A stretch of 64,000 nucleotides of DNA from the NCBI GenBank assembly GCA_013287235.1, contig JABDEF010000001.1, positions 23,134 through 87,133 of the forward strand, given 5' to 3'. This document shows positions 34,473 through 42,548 of this stretch, piece by piece; within the stretch, counting starts at the first letter, position 1; each line of letters begins with the position of its first letter. Under the pieces are notes generated by a model. That model did no database searches and was not told the DNA's origin. It saw only the letters and a list, made by a program, of their open reading frames with translations. A program made the translations under genes and the position numbers. The DNA is from Gammaproteobacteria bacterium (GTDB lineage: Bacteria; Pseudomonadota; Gammaproteobacteria; DSM-16500).

Positions 34473-35184
34473 AATCTCCACTCTACATAATCTTAATTCA
34501 CTTATTTTTATCGCGAATAAACTTGATGAATTATGTGCTGAAGTAACATTTGTTGGGGGCTGTATAACGGGTCTTTTAATAACCGATAAGGCAGCACCAG
34601 ATGTTAGATTCACCGTTGATGTGGATTGCATTATTAATGTAGTCACAAAACACGAGTATCATTCACTATCAAAAAAATTGAGACATAAAGGCTTTAAAGA
34701 AATGTCATACGGTAATCATCCTATATGTCGATGGGATTGCGATGGTATTCTCGTTGATATTGTACCAACAGACATAAGCGTATTAGGATTTTCAAACAAA
34801 TGGTATAAAGACGCGCAAAATAACGCGCTCAGTAAAAATCTAAATGATACAAAGATAATAAAAGTAATATCAGCACCTTATTTTCTTGCAACCAAACTAG
34901 AAGCATTTAAGGATAGAGGAAAACAAGATTTTTTATTAAGCCATGATTTAGAAGATATCATTGCTGTTATTGATGGAAGACCTGAAATTGTTGGCGATGT
35001 TTCAAACACGGCACATAATTTAAGAGAATACCTATCAACTGAATTTAATACATTAATTAACAACTTTCTTTTTATGCAAGCACTACCCGGTCATCTTAAT
35101 TATTCTTCCGAATCGGAAGAGCGAAAAAAAATCGTAGAACAGCGAATAAATGCAATTATTGAACTAGGGCGTCGACGATTATAA
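34465..35184 (+). CDS. nucleotidyltransferase-fold protein, putative toxin
   Basis: A 239-residue protein. VTFVGGCITGLLI provides the Gly-Gly motif and VRFTVDVDCIINV the Asp-x-Asp metal pair of the DNA polymerase beta-like fold; a third acidic residue lies in CDGILVDIVPTD. LATKLEAFKDRGKQDFLLSHDLEDIIAVID is the conserved basic/acidic motif of AbiEii-like and MNT-like enzymes. Encoded after the winged-helix gene with overlap, so the pair is probably a toxin-antitoxin or phage-defence module distinct from the island AbiE pair. Confidence 0.8.
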   Translation: MNRISTLHNLNSLIFIANKLDELCAEVTFVGGCITGLLITDKAAPDVRFTVDVDCIINVVTKHEYHSLSKKLRHKGFKEMSYGNHPICRWDCDGILVDIVPTDISVLGFSNKWYKDAQNNALSKNLNDTKIIKVISAPYFLATKLEAFKDRGKQDFLLSHDLEDIIAVIDGRPEIVGDVSNTAHNLREYLSTEFNTLINNFLFMQALPGHLNYSSESEERKKIVEQRINAIIELGRRRL

Positions 35185-35284
35185 TTTCTTCGCAATTCGC
35201 GAATAATGTTTGATTTTCATTTATTCTTATTTCAACAATCGCCGACCTTCTGATCATTCATCGGTAATTGCGACGTTTGAGTCA

Positions 35285-36331
35285 TCATAAAATTAGGCAG
35301 TGTGAAGTTTCTTTGGCTTCGAGTTCAAAGGTTGGATCCAAGCGTTTTATAATAATACCAAATTTTGATTCTATCACTTTACATAAGTGTTTAAGCGCAT
35401 CCAAATCTAGCCACCACAAGCAGGCCGCACCCCCGCGACCAGCTCCTTCTGCTACGTGACGCGCGCCGAAATACTCATTCCCTCTGTATAACGCAAAATC
35501 AACACCAAGAGATTTTCGATTTAATGAAATATATTGTCGACCGCCTTCTGTGATTCTATCATACAATTGACAAAATCTCCGCTCAGGCGCATGGTCAAAC
35601 GTGGTCAATATATTACCATGAAGTCCGTAGTAAAATCCATGCCCGATGCCGAGGGGGGTGGTGGAGCAAAATTGTTGAAGAGCGAATTCTGGTAGTAATC
35701 TTTGCCGCTTGCCTATAAGATCAAGCCAAGGTTTTTTTAAAAGTTCTTTCGATCTAGTCAAATTATTCCTATCAAGTTGGGCATCATATTGGATATTAAA
35801 TTCTTTGTAGCCATTAATAAGGTTTCGATAAGGTGCTAAAAAATCGTTTCTAGTCACTACTTCTTTTAACTGCGCCGCAGCTATAGAATTGGCTTCTTCC
35901 GGCAAGTAGGTCAATAGTTCTTCCGCTAAAAAAAAGTCGCCATAACTGGAGATTCGTTGCAAAGCACTAAAAGATCCTTTCAACTCTTGGCCGTAGGCTA
36001 CCGTAGTCGGCATTTTTGTTAATAATAGCCCATAATTTCGTTCTACCATTCGCTTAGCTTCTTTTATATTTTTTTCCGTTGGCATAGCTATCAACTTGAA
36101 AAGGCTTTGTATTGTATTTATTTTAGCTTTCTGGTAGGGGGAATTTGTTTGATCAAATTCTTTTGAAACAAAACACATGGTTGCCGCATCATCTTCGTCT
36201 AGAAATTCCAAGAAAGGAGAAACATCTGGGTTGAAAAAAAATGATGTGCGAAAAAGAATGGATTTTTGTTCAATTTTTTTATCTTCCTCTTTTGTATCAA
36301 CTTCTTTATTAAAAGCGCTTCTCTGTGTCAT
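35285..36331 (-). CDS. F-box-like protein with C-terminal CaaX box (CLIL)
   Basis: A 348-residue protein. Residues about 35-60 (PFLEFLDEDDAATMCFVSKEFDQ) fit the F-box pattern that binds host Skp1 in E3 ligases. Downstream, GSFSALQRISSYGDFFLAEELLTYLPEE resembles the helical ankyrin-like unit found after F-box-like segments in Legionella and Coxiella effectors. The last residues are SHCLIL: Cys-Leu-Ile-Leu, a CaaX box with Leu. CGAGG precedes the ATG. There is no signal peptide. Legionella AnkB combines F-box, ankyrins and CaaX, and this looks like an independent version. Effector role inferred; F-box match is by pattern only. Confidence 0.72.
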   Translation of the reverse strand: MTQRSAFNKEVDTKEEDKKIEQKSILFRTSFFFNPDVSPFLEFLDEDDAATMCFVSKEFDQTNSPYQKAKINTIQSLFKLIAMPTEKNIKEAKRMVERNYGLLLTKMPTTVAYGQELKGSFSALQRISSYGDFFLAEELLTYLPEEANSIAAAQLKEVVTRNDFLAPYRNLINGYKEFNIQYDAQLDRNNLTRSKELLKKPWLDLIGKRQRLLPEFALQQFCSTTPLGIGHGFYYGLHGNILTTFDHAPERRFCQLYDRITEGGRQYISLNRKSLGVDFALYRGNEYFGARHVAEGAGRGGAACLWWLDLDALKHLCKVIESKFGIIIKRLDPTFELEAKETSHCLIL

Positions 36332-36416
36332 TTTTAGCCTCGTTTATATATTTTGGTTTATTATTTTATAGACAATTATGATTTAATCATATAGGTATAA
36401 AATACACATATTTTCT

Positions 36417-36487
36417 GATAATGCATTTAAATGGCACACTTTTTGCGCGTATTAAATAGATAAATTTGATGATAATGTGTTTAAATG
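36417..36487 (+). promoter_or_regulatory. direct repeat gataatg..tttaaatg before the LuxR gene
   Basis: gataatgcatttaaatg (36417-36433) and gataatgtgtttaaatg (36471-36487) match at 15 of 17 positions, 54 bases apart (five helical turns), about 40 bases before the LuxR-type start and on the upstream side of the divergent CaaX gene. Likely regulator binding sites. Confidence 0.6.
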
Positions 36488-36526
36488 ATACAATAAATGC
36501 TCTATTTTTGACCTGCTACTTAACAT

Positions 36527-37282
36527 ATGATAATTGAAGAGCTACTCATTCAGCCCGTCAACCAAGGTATGCAATTAGTTCCGCCTTCCGAGGCGAATAC
36601 GCATTTGCATAGAGTGAAAGATATTCTGCATTTTCCTATCAATGTTTTTTTTCAATATCCTGGCGGAATAATTGCGCATTGTAATGAGCATACTTTTCTT
36701 TCTATACAAGGTAAAGAACTAGGTTATTATTCACATCACGATTTAGAAGGAAAAAAATTCGAAGAATATGTCACAAAAGAGTCCGCAAATAATTTCATTA
36801 ATGCTGATAAAAAGGTGTTATTCACGGGTCATATGCATATTTTAGAAGAGGAGGGTATCCTTTTACATAATAATCTTTTGTTATCTACACTTTCTTTTAA
36901 ATTTCCATGCTATTTAAACAAAGATAAATCTCCTTTTATATTTGGGCTCTCTATCGTCCTTGATAAAACAGTATCTGCATCCGGTATTTCTTTAGCTGAT
37001 GGACTACAATATATTCTTCGTTTAGGATTACTTCCATCAAGCGGGAATGCATCAGGTAAAATTCAATTATATTTTCAAAGAGAAATACAAGGTGTTCACA
37101 TTACAAAAAAACAATATGAATGCTTAACATTAGCAACACAAGGCATGACTGCCAAGAAAATTGCGATGCGACTCGGTATTTCTTTCAGGACAGTCGAACG
37201 TCACTTTGAAAATTTAAAACATCGATTGAACGTTAAATCAAAATCTGAACTCATTGAGAAATTTATACATCATTTCTTTTAA
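36527..37282 (+). CDS. LuxR-family transcriptional regulator with N-terminal sensor domain
   Basis: A 251-residue regulator. The C-terminal 65 residues (ITKKQYECLTLATQGMTAKKIAMRLGISFRTVERHFENLKHRL in sequence) form a LuxR helix-turn-helix. The N-terminal 170 residues are PAS-like (HFPINVFFQYPGGIIAHCNEHTFLSIQGKELGYYSHHDLEGKKF is the best part; shorter key words are NVFFQYPGG and IQGKELGYY). Legionella relatives carry many such regulators. Divergent from the F-box/CaaX gene across 195 bases with paired direct repeats, so it may control that gene and itself. Confidence 0.85.
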   Translation: MIIEELLIQPVNQGMQLVPPSEANTHLHRVKDILHFPINVFFQYPGGIIAHCNEHTFLSIQGKELGYYSHHDLEGKKFEEYVTKESANNFINADKKVLFTGHMHILEEEGILLHNNLLLSTLSFKFPCYLNKDKSPFIFGLSIVLDKTVSASGISLADGLQYILRLGLLPSSGNASGKIQLYFQREIQGVHITKKQYECLTLATQGMTAKKIAMRLGISFRTVERHFENLKHRLNVKSKSELIEKFIHHFF

Positions 37283-37284
37283 AA

Positions 37285-37614
37285 GCACATCAACATGCAG
37301 CAGGCGCCAAAAAAAAATAATGCGATAGATAATGAAGGATTAGGACGTTCCAGAGGTGGTTTATCAAGTAAAATTCACTGCATAGCGGATGGTTTAGGGA
37401 ATCCGGTTGATTTTATTCTAACGGGTGGTGAAGTGCACGATAACCTATGTGCTGATGTTTTGCTTGATGGTAAAAACGCTGACTTTGTTATAGCAGATAA
37501 AGCATATGACAGCGATAGAACACTTGAGAAAATTGCTCAAATAGGAGCAACAGCAGTTATACCGCCAAAATCCAATAGAAAAGAACAACGTGATTTTGAC
37601 AAAGATTTACAGCA
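37285..37614 (+). pseudogene. IS5-family transposase remnant
   Basis: Starts three bases after the LuxR stop with AHQHAAGA and continues GLGRSRGGLSSKIHCIADGLGNP, FILTGGEVHDN, VIADKAYDSDRTLEKI and AVIPPKSNRKEQRDFD, the middle of an IS5-type DDE transposase. The N-terminal third and the C-terminal Glu part are gone. A run of nine A (37309-37317) breaks the frame; eight would restore it. It ends where GIY-YIG sequence begins at 37615. Confidence 0.82.
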
Positions 37615-37779
37615 AAATATAATGTGAATCAGTTAGTATATTATGAATTACATCAAGACATTATGGAGGCCGCACGACGAGAAAGAAGATTAAAGAATTG
37701 GTGTAGAAAATGGAAGTTGAATATTATTGAACAATTTAATCCTGCGTGGCGAGATTTATATGATGAAATCTGCCGCTGA
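37615..37779 (+). pseudogene. C-terminal remnant of a GIY-YIG nuclease gene
   Basis: The frame KYNVNQLVYYELHQDIMEAARRERRL then NWCRKWKLNIIEQFNPAWRDLYDEI is the C-terminal half of the small GIY-YIG nuclease family (YhbQ-like). The GIY-YIG core is missing, replaced by IS5 sequence in front. Confidence 0.78.
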
Positions 37780-37957
37780 CTGGATCCCGCGGACAAGCCG
37801 CGGGACGACGGAGTGTGGTAATTGACGAGGCACTAGAGTCCATGCAATCAATACCCCCCTCGCAATTAGCGAACCACGAATAAATAAAAGAGGGTGTCAG
37901 GCCAAACCCCGCTATATCGTAAGATTGGCGGGAGTAGTTCATGTTTTAATTTATTTT
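37780..37957. repeat. repeat-rich gap: cgcggacaagccgcggg hairpin and an IS5-like end
   Basis: Contains ctggatcccgcggacaagccgcgggacgac, relative of the sequence inside the nested element near 47185. It also has taattgacgaggcactag (37819-37836), which resembles the inner inverted repeat aattgacgacacaccctag at 47239. Rest is unremarkable. Confidence 0.6.
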
Positions 37958-38791
37958 TTACATTACCTTACGATGTGCATTCTCTTTTGCGCTCAACCCT
38001 TCAACTTCCTTGAGAATGAAATAATGTTTTCCTTGCTCATCCTTTTGATAATTCAAACATATAAAATGAGATTCAGGTGGTAATAATACTTCTGATTCTT
38101 CAGGGACTTCTGAATAGCAACGAATCGTATTCTGATTTTTTTCAGAACAAATTAATATATAAACATTTTTATTCTCGATTAATTTTTGTAATTTGTCTTG
38201 ATTATCAGCGGAGCAAAAATCTGCAAAACGCGTTGCGCTGAATAATCGATTTTCCTTAAAGGGTTTTTTATTCTGATAGGCTTCAATACGTTTCTGCATA
38301 AAATCAGGTAAATCTGCCTTGTCATCTATTTCTTCAAATCTTGACAGAATCGATGTTGTTTTTTGATTTAATTGTAATACATCTTTTAAATAAGTCTGTA
38401 AATGTGGATCTTCCAAAAGTTTAGTTTCGCCTTGCGCAACACGCTTTAATTTTTGTATTTGTGCTTCTGAAAATTCATTTTTCGCTTTAAGCTCACTGTC
38501 TGTCACTTCCTCTACACAAAGTTTATGATTTTTCTCATATCCAACAGAAAATAGTTTATTCTTTTGACCTAACGGTTTTACATAAAAATGATTGGACTTC
38601 ATGTCTTTTAGCTCAGGAAACTGAGATACATGATTAAAATAAACATCATCATTATCTATTTTTTTCAAACCAGAGGTTGCTAATACAGTGGCTAATAATA
38701 ATTTTTTCATTTTAGATTGCAGGGCTGCCTTATCCAAATTTTTCCAGCATTTTAGATTTTTACGTCCATCACCTTCCAAAAATTCATTCAT
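37958..38791 (-). CDS. ADP-ribosyltransferase-like domain, 3' part of a frameshifted effector-type gene
   Basis: 277 residues from the first ATG, but the same frame stays open upstream to 38855 (NLTLAEKIAIYKYTGKEYEDMN), a typical ART opening. The region LFSATRFADF (S185-A-T187, STS-like) and PEESEVLLPPESHF (catalytic E232-S-E234, then VLLPP) match R-S-E class mono-ADP-ribosyltransferases. The expected Arg position reads VYFNHVS, so no clear catalytic Arg is seen. The segment follows the methyltransferase ORF; deleting one base in a T-run at 38857-38862 joins both. A toxin-like effector is inferred. Confidence 0.68.
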   Translation of the reverse strand: MNEFLEGDGRKNLKCWKNLDKAALQSKMKKLLLATVLATSGLKKIDNDDVYFNHVSQFPELKDMKSNHFYVKPLGQKNKLFSVGYEKNHKLCVEEVTDSELKAKNEFSEAQIQKLKRVAQGETKLLEDPHLQTYLKDVLQLNQKTTSILSRFEEIDDKADLPDFMQKRIEAYQNKKPFKENRLFSATRFADFCSADNQDKLQKLIENKNVYILICSEKNQNTIRCYSEVPEESEVLLPPESHFICLNYQKDEQGKHYFILKEVEGLSAKENAHRKVM

Positions 38792-38816
38792 GTCTTCATA
38801 TTCTTTGCCTGTATAT

Positions 38817-40745
38817 TTATAAATAGCTATCTTTTCTGCTAATGTTAAATTTTGTGTTTTTTGTCATTCCTTCTAATGCTTCTTTTTCCTCAAAATATTT
38901 TTCTGAAAATTTGGAGTCCGAGGGTTCTAAAGAATTGAGATAATCAGCAGCAACGGCTAATTCTTTATCACTTAAAATAATGTGATTTAGGTTGGCGCCA
39001 TCTTGAAAACATTTTGTGATATCAATCATTTTGTCTTCGAATGTCGCCCACAGATGATCATCATCGGTATGAAAAAATACGACCTCTATTTTTGAATCTA
39101 GAAGATTTTTGATAAGAACTTGTAATTCCTCTGTTGCCGGTTCTAAAGGTAATGGACCGGAGGTTAATTGCATTTCTTGTTCCTGTATTAAAGCTTTGGC
39201 AAACATTTTTTCATAATTTTTTTGCCAGGAAAGAACGCCTGAAGATTTCTTTATATCAGAACCTTTAGTTTCTTCTTTGACTTCACTGACTGTATCCCAA
39301 ATTGGCATTCTATTTACTTCTTTTTCATCATCACTTTTAGGAACTATTGTTTTCTTTTCCTCTTCTTCATTCGATTTTTCGTTTATTATATAACCCAATG
39401 CTTCACTAAACGATGCTAATGACAAATTGAGGGGCGGATGGTCAAATGTTACAATATCGGATAATACTTTTTGTTCTGGGATGGGAATTTCCATTTTAGT
39501 GATTGCAGTAACAAAGTTTTTTGATTCTTGACGTTTTACTAATTCCAATTTTGCAATCCGTATCAAATAATACAGCCAATGATCGAAATTCAAATTCTTT
39601 TTATTTGCAAATACTGCAGAAAAAACCCCAATGATTTTTTTCTGTGCATCATTAGTGGAAAAAATATATTGCAAATTTTTAAGATATTTTTCAGTTTCAC
39701 CCCGGGAAAGTTGTGCGAGAAAAACATTTTCGATCAATGTTAATTGATCTTCAGATATTTTACGCACCACTTCCAATATTTGATTGATTGAAACTTTGCT
39801 TTGAGTTGGGTCTGTAAATAATTTTTTTAATGATTGTAAATGTATCTCTATTTCTTGAATGTCTCGTGCCAATTGCAAGTTATCTTCGGCTATTAATTTT
39901 GATGCTGAGTTTTTAACTTCTTTCTCTTCTTTCATTTTATAATAGAGACGTAATTTATCTGCAAAATCGGAGTCGCGTGCAATATGGCTAGGAACAATCG
40001 GGAGACTTAAATCTTGTGTCGCACCCGATTTACGTATAAATAATGTCATTGGTATCCGGGTTTCTTGTAAAGTTGAATGTAGTTTAACTGTTTTACAAGC
40101 ATATTCTATTGCAACCTCATAGCCTTGTTGCGCTAAAGATTGAATCCACTGATCCAAAACAGCATTTTTTTCTATGCCCAATAAACAAACTTCATCAATA
40201 ATGAATATACCTTTGTCATTTAACTTTTTACATGCATCAATTAAAACTTGCATTGGGTCCGCTAAATGAAGAAAAGTCATTCGAGAATATATTAAATCGA
40301 ATTGCACATTTTTAAGCTCTGAAAAAGTTAAAAGCTTATGCGCATCTCCTACTATCAAAAAATCTTTTGGTTCTAACCCATTATTTGCTCTAAAGTCCGT
40401 AGCAGTAATACCCCAAACATTGATATTTTTACCATGTTTTTCTTTTAATGAAACCAGGGTATTTCCAAGAGCTGCGCCAATCTCTAAGATGTTTAATGAT
40501 TTTGATTTCGAGGTGGCAATCATATGATTGACTAATTCCTGAATTCCAATATTACAATCACTAAATGTATAATCTTTTTCTTCACCAATAGCGCAATAGC
40601 CCGCTCTTTCATCGAAATGTTGTCCCTCTAAAGTAAATTTCCAATTTTTACGGATAAGCTGATAAATTTGTCCTTGTAATAGACTTTCGGTCTCTTCGTA
40701 TTTTTTGGGTTGCATTTCTTTTTTATTAAGTTTTAGACGTTGCAT
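38817..40745 (-). CDS. SAM-dependent methyltransferase-domain protein, N-terminal part of a split gene
   Basis: A 642-residue frame. Class I methyltransferase motifs occupy about residues 85-205: SLNILEIGAALGNTLVSL (motif I), FLIVGDAHKLLTF (motif II) and VQFDLIYSRMTFLHLADP (motif IV/V). The following 430 residues are helical and highly charged with acidic linkers (SNEEEEKKTIVPKSDDEKE), without a known fold. The frame ends after EGMTKNTKFN, where the ADP-ribosyltransferase-like frame takes over at an A-run. No signal peptide. Substrate unknown; gene size and charge pattern suggest a secreted multi-domain effector. Confidence 0.78.
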   Translation of the reverse strand: MQRLKLNKKEMQPKKYEETESLLQGQIYQLIRKNWKFTLEGQHFDERAGYCAIGEEKDYTFSDCNIGIQELVNHMIATSKSKSLNILEIGAALGNTLVSLKEKHGKNINVWGITATDFRANNGLEPKDFLIVGDAHKLLTFSELKNVQFDLIYSRMTFLHLADPMQVLIDACKKLNDKGIFIIDEVCLLGIEKNAVLDQWIQSLAQQGYEVAIEYACKTVKLHSTLQETRIPMTLFIRKSGATQDLSLPIVPSHIARDSDFADKLRLYYKMKEEKEVKNSASKLIAEDNLQLARDIQEIEIHLQSLKKLFTDPTQSKVSINQILEVVRKISEDQLTLIENVFLAQLSRGETEKYLKNLQYIFSTNDAQKKIIGVFSAVFANKKNLNFDHWLYYLIRIAKLELVKRQESKNFVTAITKMEIPIPEQKVLSDIVTFDHPPLNLSLASFSEALGYIINEKSNEEEEKKTIVPKSDDEKEVNRMPIWDTVSEVKEETKGSDIKKSSGVLSWQKNYEKMFAKALIQEQEMQLTSGPLPLEPATEELQVLIKNLLDSKIEVVFFHTDDDHLWATFEDKMIDITKCFQDGANLNHIILSDKELAVAADYLNSLEPSDSKFSEKYFEEKEALEGMTKNTKFNISRKDSYL

Positions 40746-40904
40746 TGTGCGGACCTATATTGGCTAATAATAAAGCGTTAGTATATTTGTTGAATAAAAA
40801 ATATCAACTATATAGTGACTATTTTGACTATTTAAGATTTTCTATATTGTAGTATAAAAAATAAACAGATCTAAATCTTTAGATGATTGAATTAGGAAAA
40901 AACT

Positions 40905-41600
40905 TCATAAAAAACCCCTTGTTAGAGATTCCCGAAGCAACTTACGCTGAAAACGCCAATCCGGCATAAACTGATCCATCAAGGCCTTGAAACGATGATT
41001 ATGGCTAGGTTCGAGGAGGTGCACAAGTTCATGCACCACCACATATTCTAAACAGGATTTCGGTTTCTTTGCTAACTCTGAATTAAAACGTATATTTGCT
41101 TTCCGAGTGTTACAGCTCCCCCATCGCGTTTTCATTTTTTGAATAAAAACGGATTGAACTTTGACGCCAATGAATATTTGCCATTTTTCTAATAGAGGTT
41201 GAATGACCTTTCTTACCTCTTCCCGATACCAGTCATCCATGAGGGATTGTTTTTTTTCAAAGCTCGACTTTCCGCGAAGAAATAAATAGATATGATTATT
41301 TTTCACTTGCACTTCTGACGCGCGAGATTGATGAATGATTTTCAGAGAATACGGCTCACCCCAAATAGGATGGGTCTCACCCTCTTCAAATAAGCGAAGG
41401 GGTTCACGATTTTCTACGATCAATTTTTTTTGTTGATGCTTGATCCATTGGATTTTTGAAATGACAAATGCCTGAATCGTATCTAACGTCATATGCAATG
41501 GCGCAGAAATTCGTACAATGCCATTCGGTGGATAAACACGAAGATGAAGATTTTTAATCTTCTTTCTCGTAATTTCCATGGGGATCTCGTCTAATACCAT
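40905..41600 (-). CDS. YgjP-like zinc metallopeptidase (M48-type/DUF45)
   Basis: 231 residues. The active-site motif VVHELVHLLEPSHNHRF has HELVH plus a downstream His ligand, and KMKTRWGSCNTRKANIRFN is the family TRWGSC signature. The N-terminal WKRKxxKxxRxxV-like ITRKKIKNLHLRVYPP is also standard. Such proteins are common in proteobacteria, often with restriction genes, and are SprT-like in fold. The gene follows the CE-clan protease gene by ten bases. Confidence 0.88.
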   Translation of the reverse strand: MVLDEIPMEITRKKIKNLHLRVYPPNGIVRISAPLHMTLDTIQAFVISKIQWIKHQQKKLIVENREPLRLFEEGETHPIWGEPYSLKIIHQSRASEVQVKNNHIYLFLRGKSSFEKKQSLMDDWYREEVRKVIQPLLEKWQIFIGVKVQSVFIQKMKTRWGSCNTRKANIRFNSELAKKPKSCLEYVVVHELVHLLEPSHNHRFKALMDQFMPDWRFQRKLLRESLTRGFL

Positions 41601-41610
41601 TGTATCTATA

Positions 41611-42474
41611 TTACCTTTCTAAGGTTTTCTTATCAGGCACCATCTCAAAATCCTCTTCATCCTCAGGATCAACCATGACGGGAGACTGCATGGTATCATC
41701 GATATAAAATATACCTCTGTAAGAGTTACTTGGACTTCGCGTTTCTTTTTTTGAATGATCCTTTTCTTCGCTTAGTAATTGCTTTTCAAAAAGCTCCTCA
41801 TGCTTTCCGCGTAATTGATCCACATCATTCGTAAAAGAAGAATTTAATATTTCATTGAAAGCATATTGCACTGTATAAGGTCCACAATCACGGTGATTAT
41901 TCCACGCTTGATGCCCTTGATATTCTGCTCTCACCCAGGTCAGTGAAAAATATTTCGCGCAAGTTTTCGATATATATTGATATTCATCAAGAGAGGAAGA
42001 AGCCCACATTTCAGCTACCATGCCTATCCACATGGATTTAGAATCATAAAAAACTGCTTTCTTTTTTTCGGGTTCAATCACGAGTAATCGAAAATGATTT
42101 CGTTTTAACTGTGCAACAGGAATAATTAATTTAGCACATTCCGCTTTTTTTTGTAGATATGCATTCAATGCTTCATCGAGCGTTGGATATTGTGAATTAT
42201 GCTGACAAAAAACAGCAGGTTGATTTGCTACATTGAAAAGCGCAATTTTATCTTGAATTGCCGAATGGGTAATAATATAACCCGCGCAATAATGTGATTT
42301 TTCTATGTAGAATGTATCGAGTATTTTAATTTCTTCTTTTTTTTCCTTTAACCACCCCGCAATAATCATATTCAATTGATAAGCGGTATAAGGTGATAAG
42401 CTATAAGGAAATTCGGTCAACACAACATCTTCTATTCTTTCTTCATCGATTTCTTCTGAGGTTTTTGAAAACAT
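41611..42474 (-). CDS. CE-clan (Ulp1/YopJ-type) cysteine protease, probable effector
   Basis: A 287-residue protein. Residues 126-197 carry a CE-clan triad: NHFRLLVIEP (His127), AVFYDSKS (Asp144), Gln189 in GHQAWNN and RDCGPYTVQY (Cys197 in Asp-Cys-Gly). This arrangement is that of deubiquitinases, SUMO proteases and YopJ acetyltransferases. The N-terminal 100 residues and the acidic tail (DPEDEEDFEMVP) have no recognised domain. No signal peptide; not expected in a free-living core genome. Known CE enzymes of Legionella, Rickettsia and Chlamydia act on host ubiquitin. Specificity cannot be read here. Confidence 0.78.
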   Translation of the reverse strand: MFSKTSEEIDEERIEDVVLTEFPYSLSPYTAYQLNMIIAGWLKEKKEEIKILDTFYIEKSHYCAGYIITHSAIQDKIALFNVANQPAVFCQHNSQYPTLDEALNAYLQKKAECAKLIIPVAQLKRNHFRLLVIEPEKKKAVFYDSKSMWIGMVAEMWASSSLDEYQYISKTCAKYFSLTWVRAEYQGHQAWNNHRDCGPYTVQYAFNEILNSSFTNDVDQLRGKHEELFEKQLLSEEKDHSKKETRSPSNSYRGIFYIDDTMQSPVMVDPEDEEDFEMVPDKKTLER

Positions 42475-42548
42475 ATTTTAAACCATCCATTATTTCACAA
42501 CTCATTATATACTTGACGATACCCCCTTCGTCAATTTAATATAATAGG

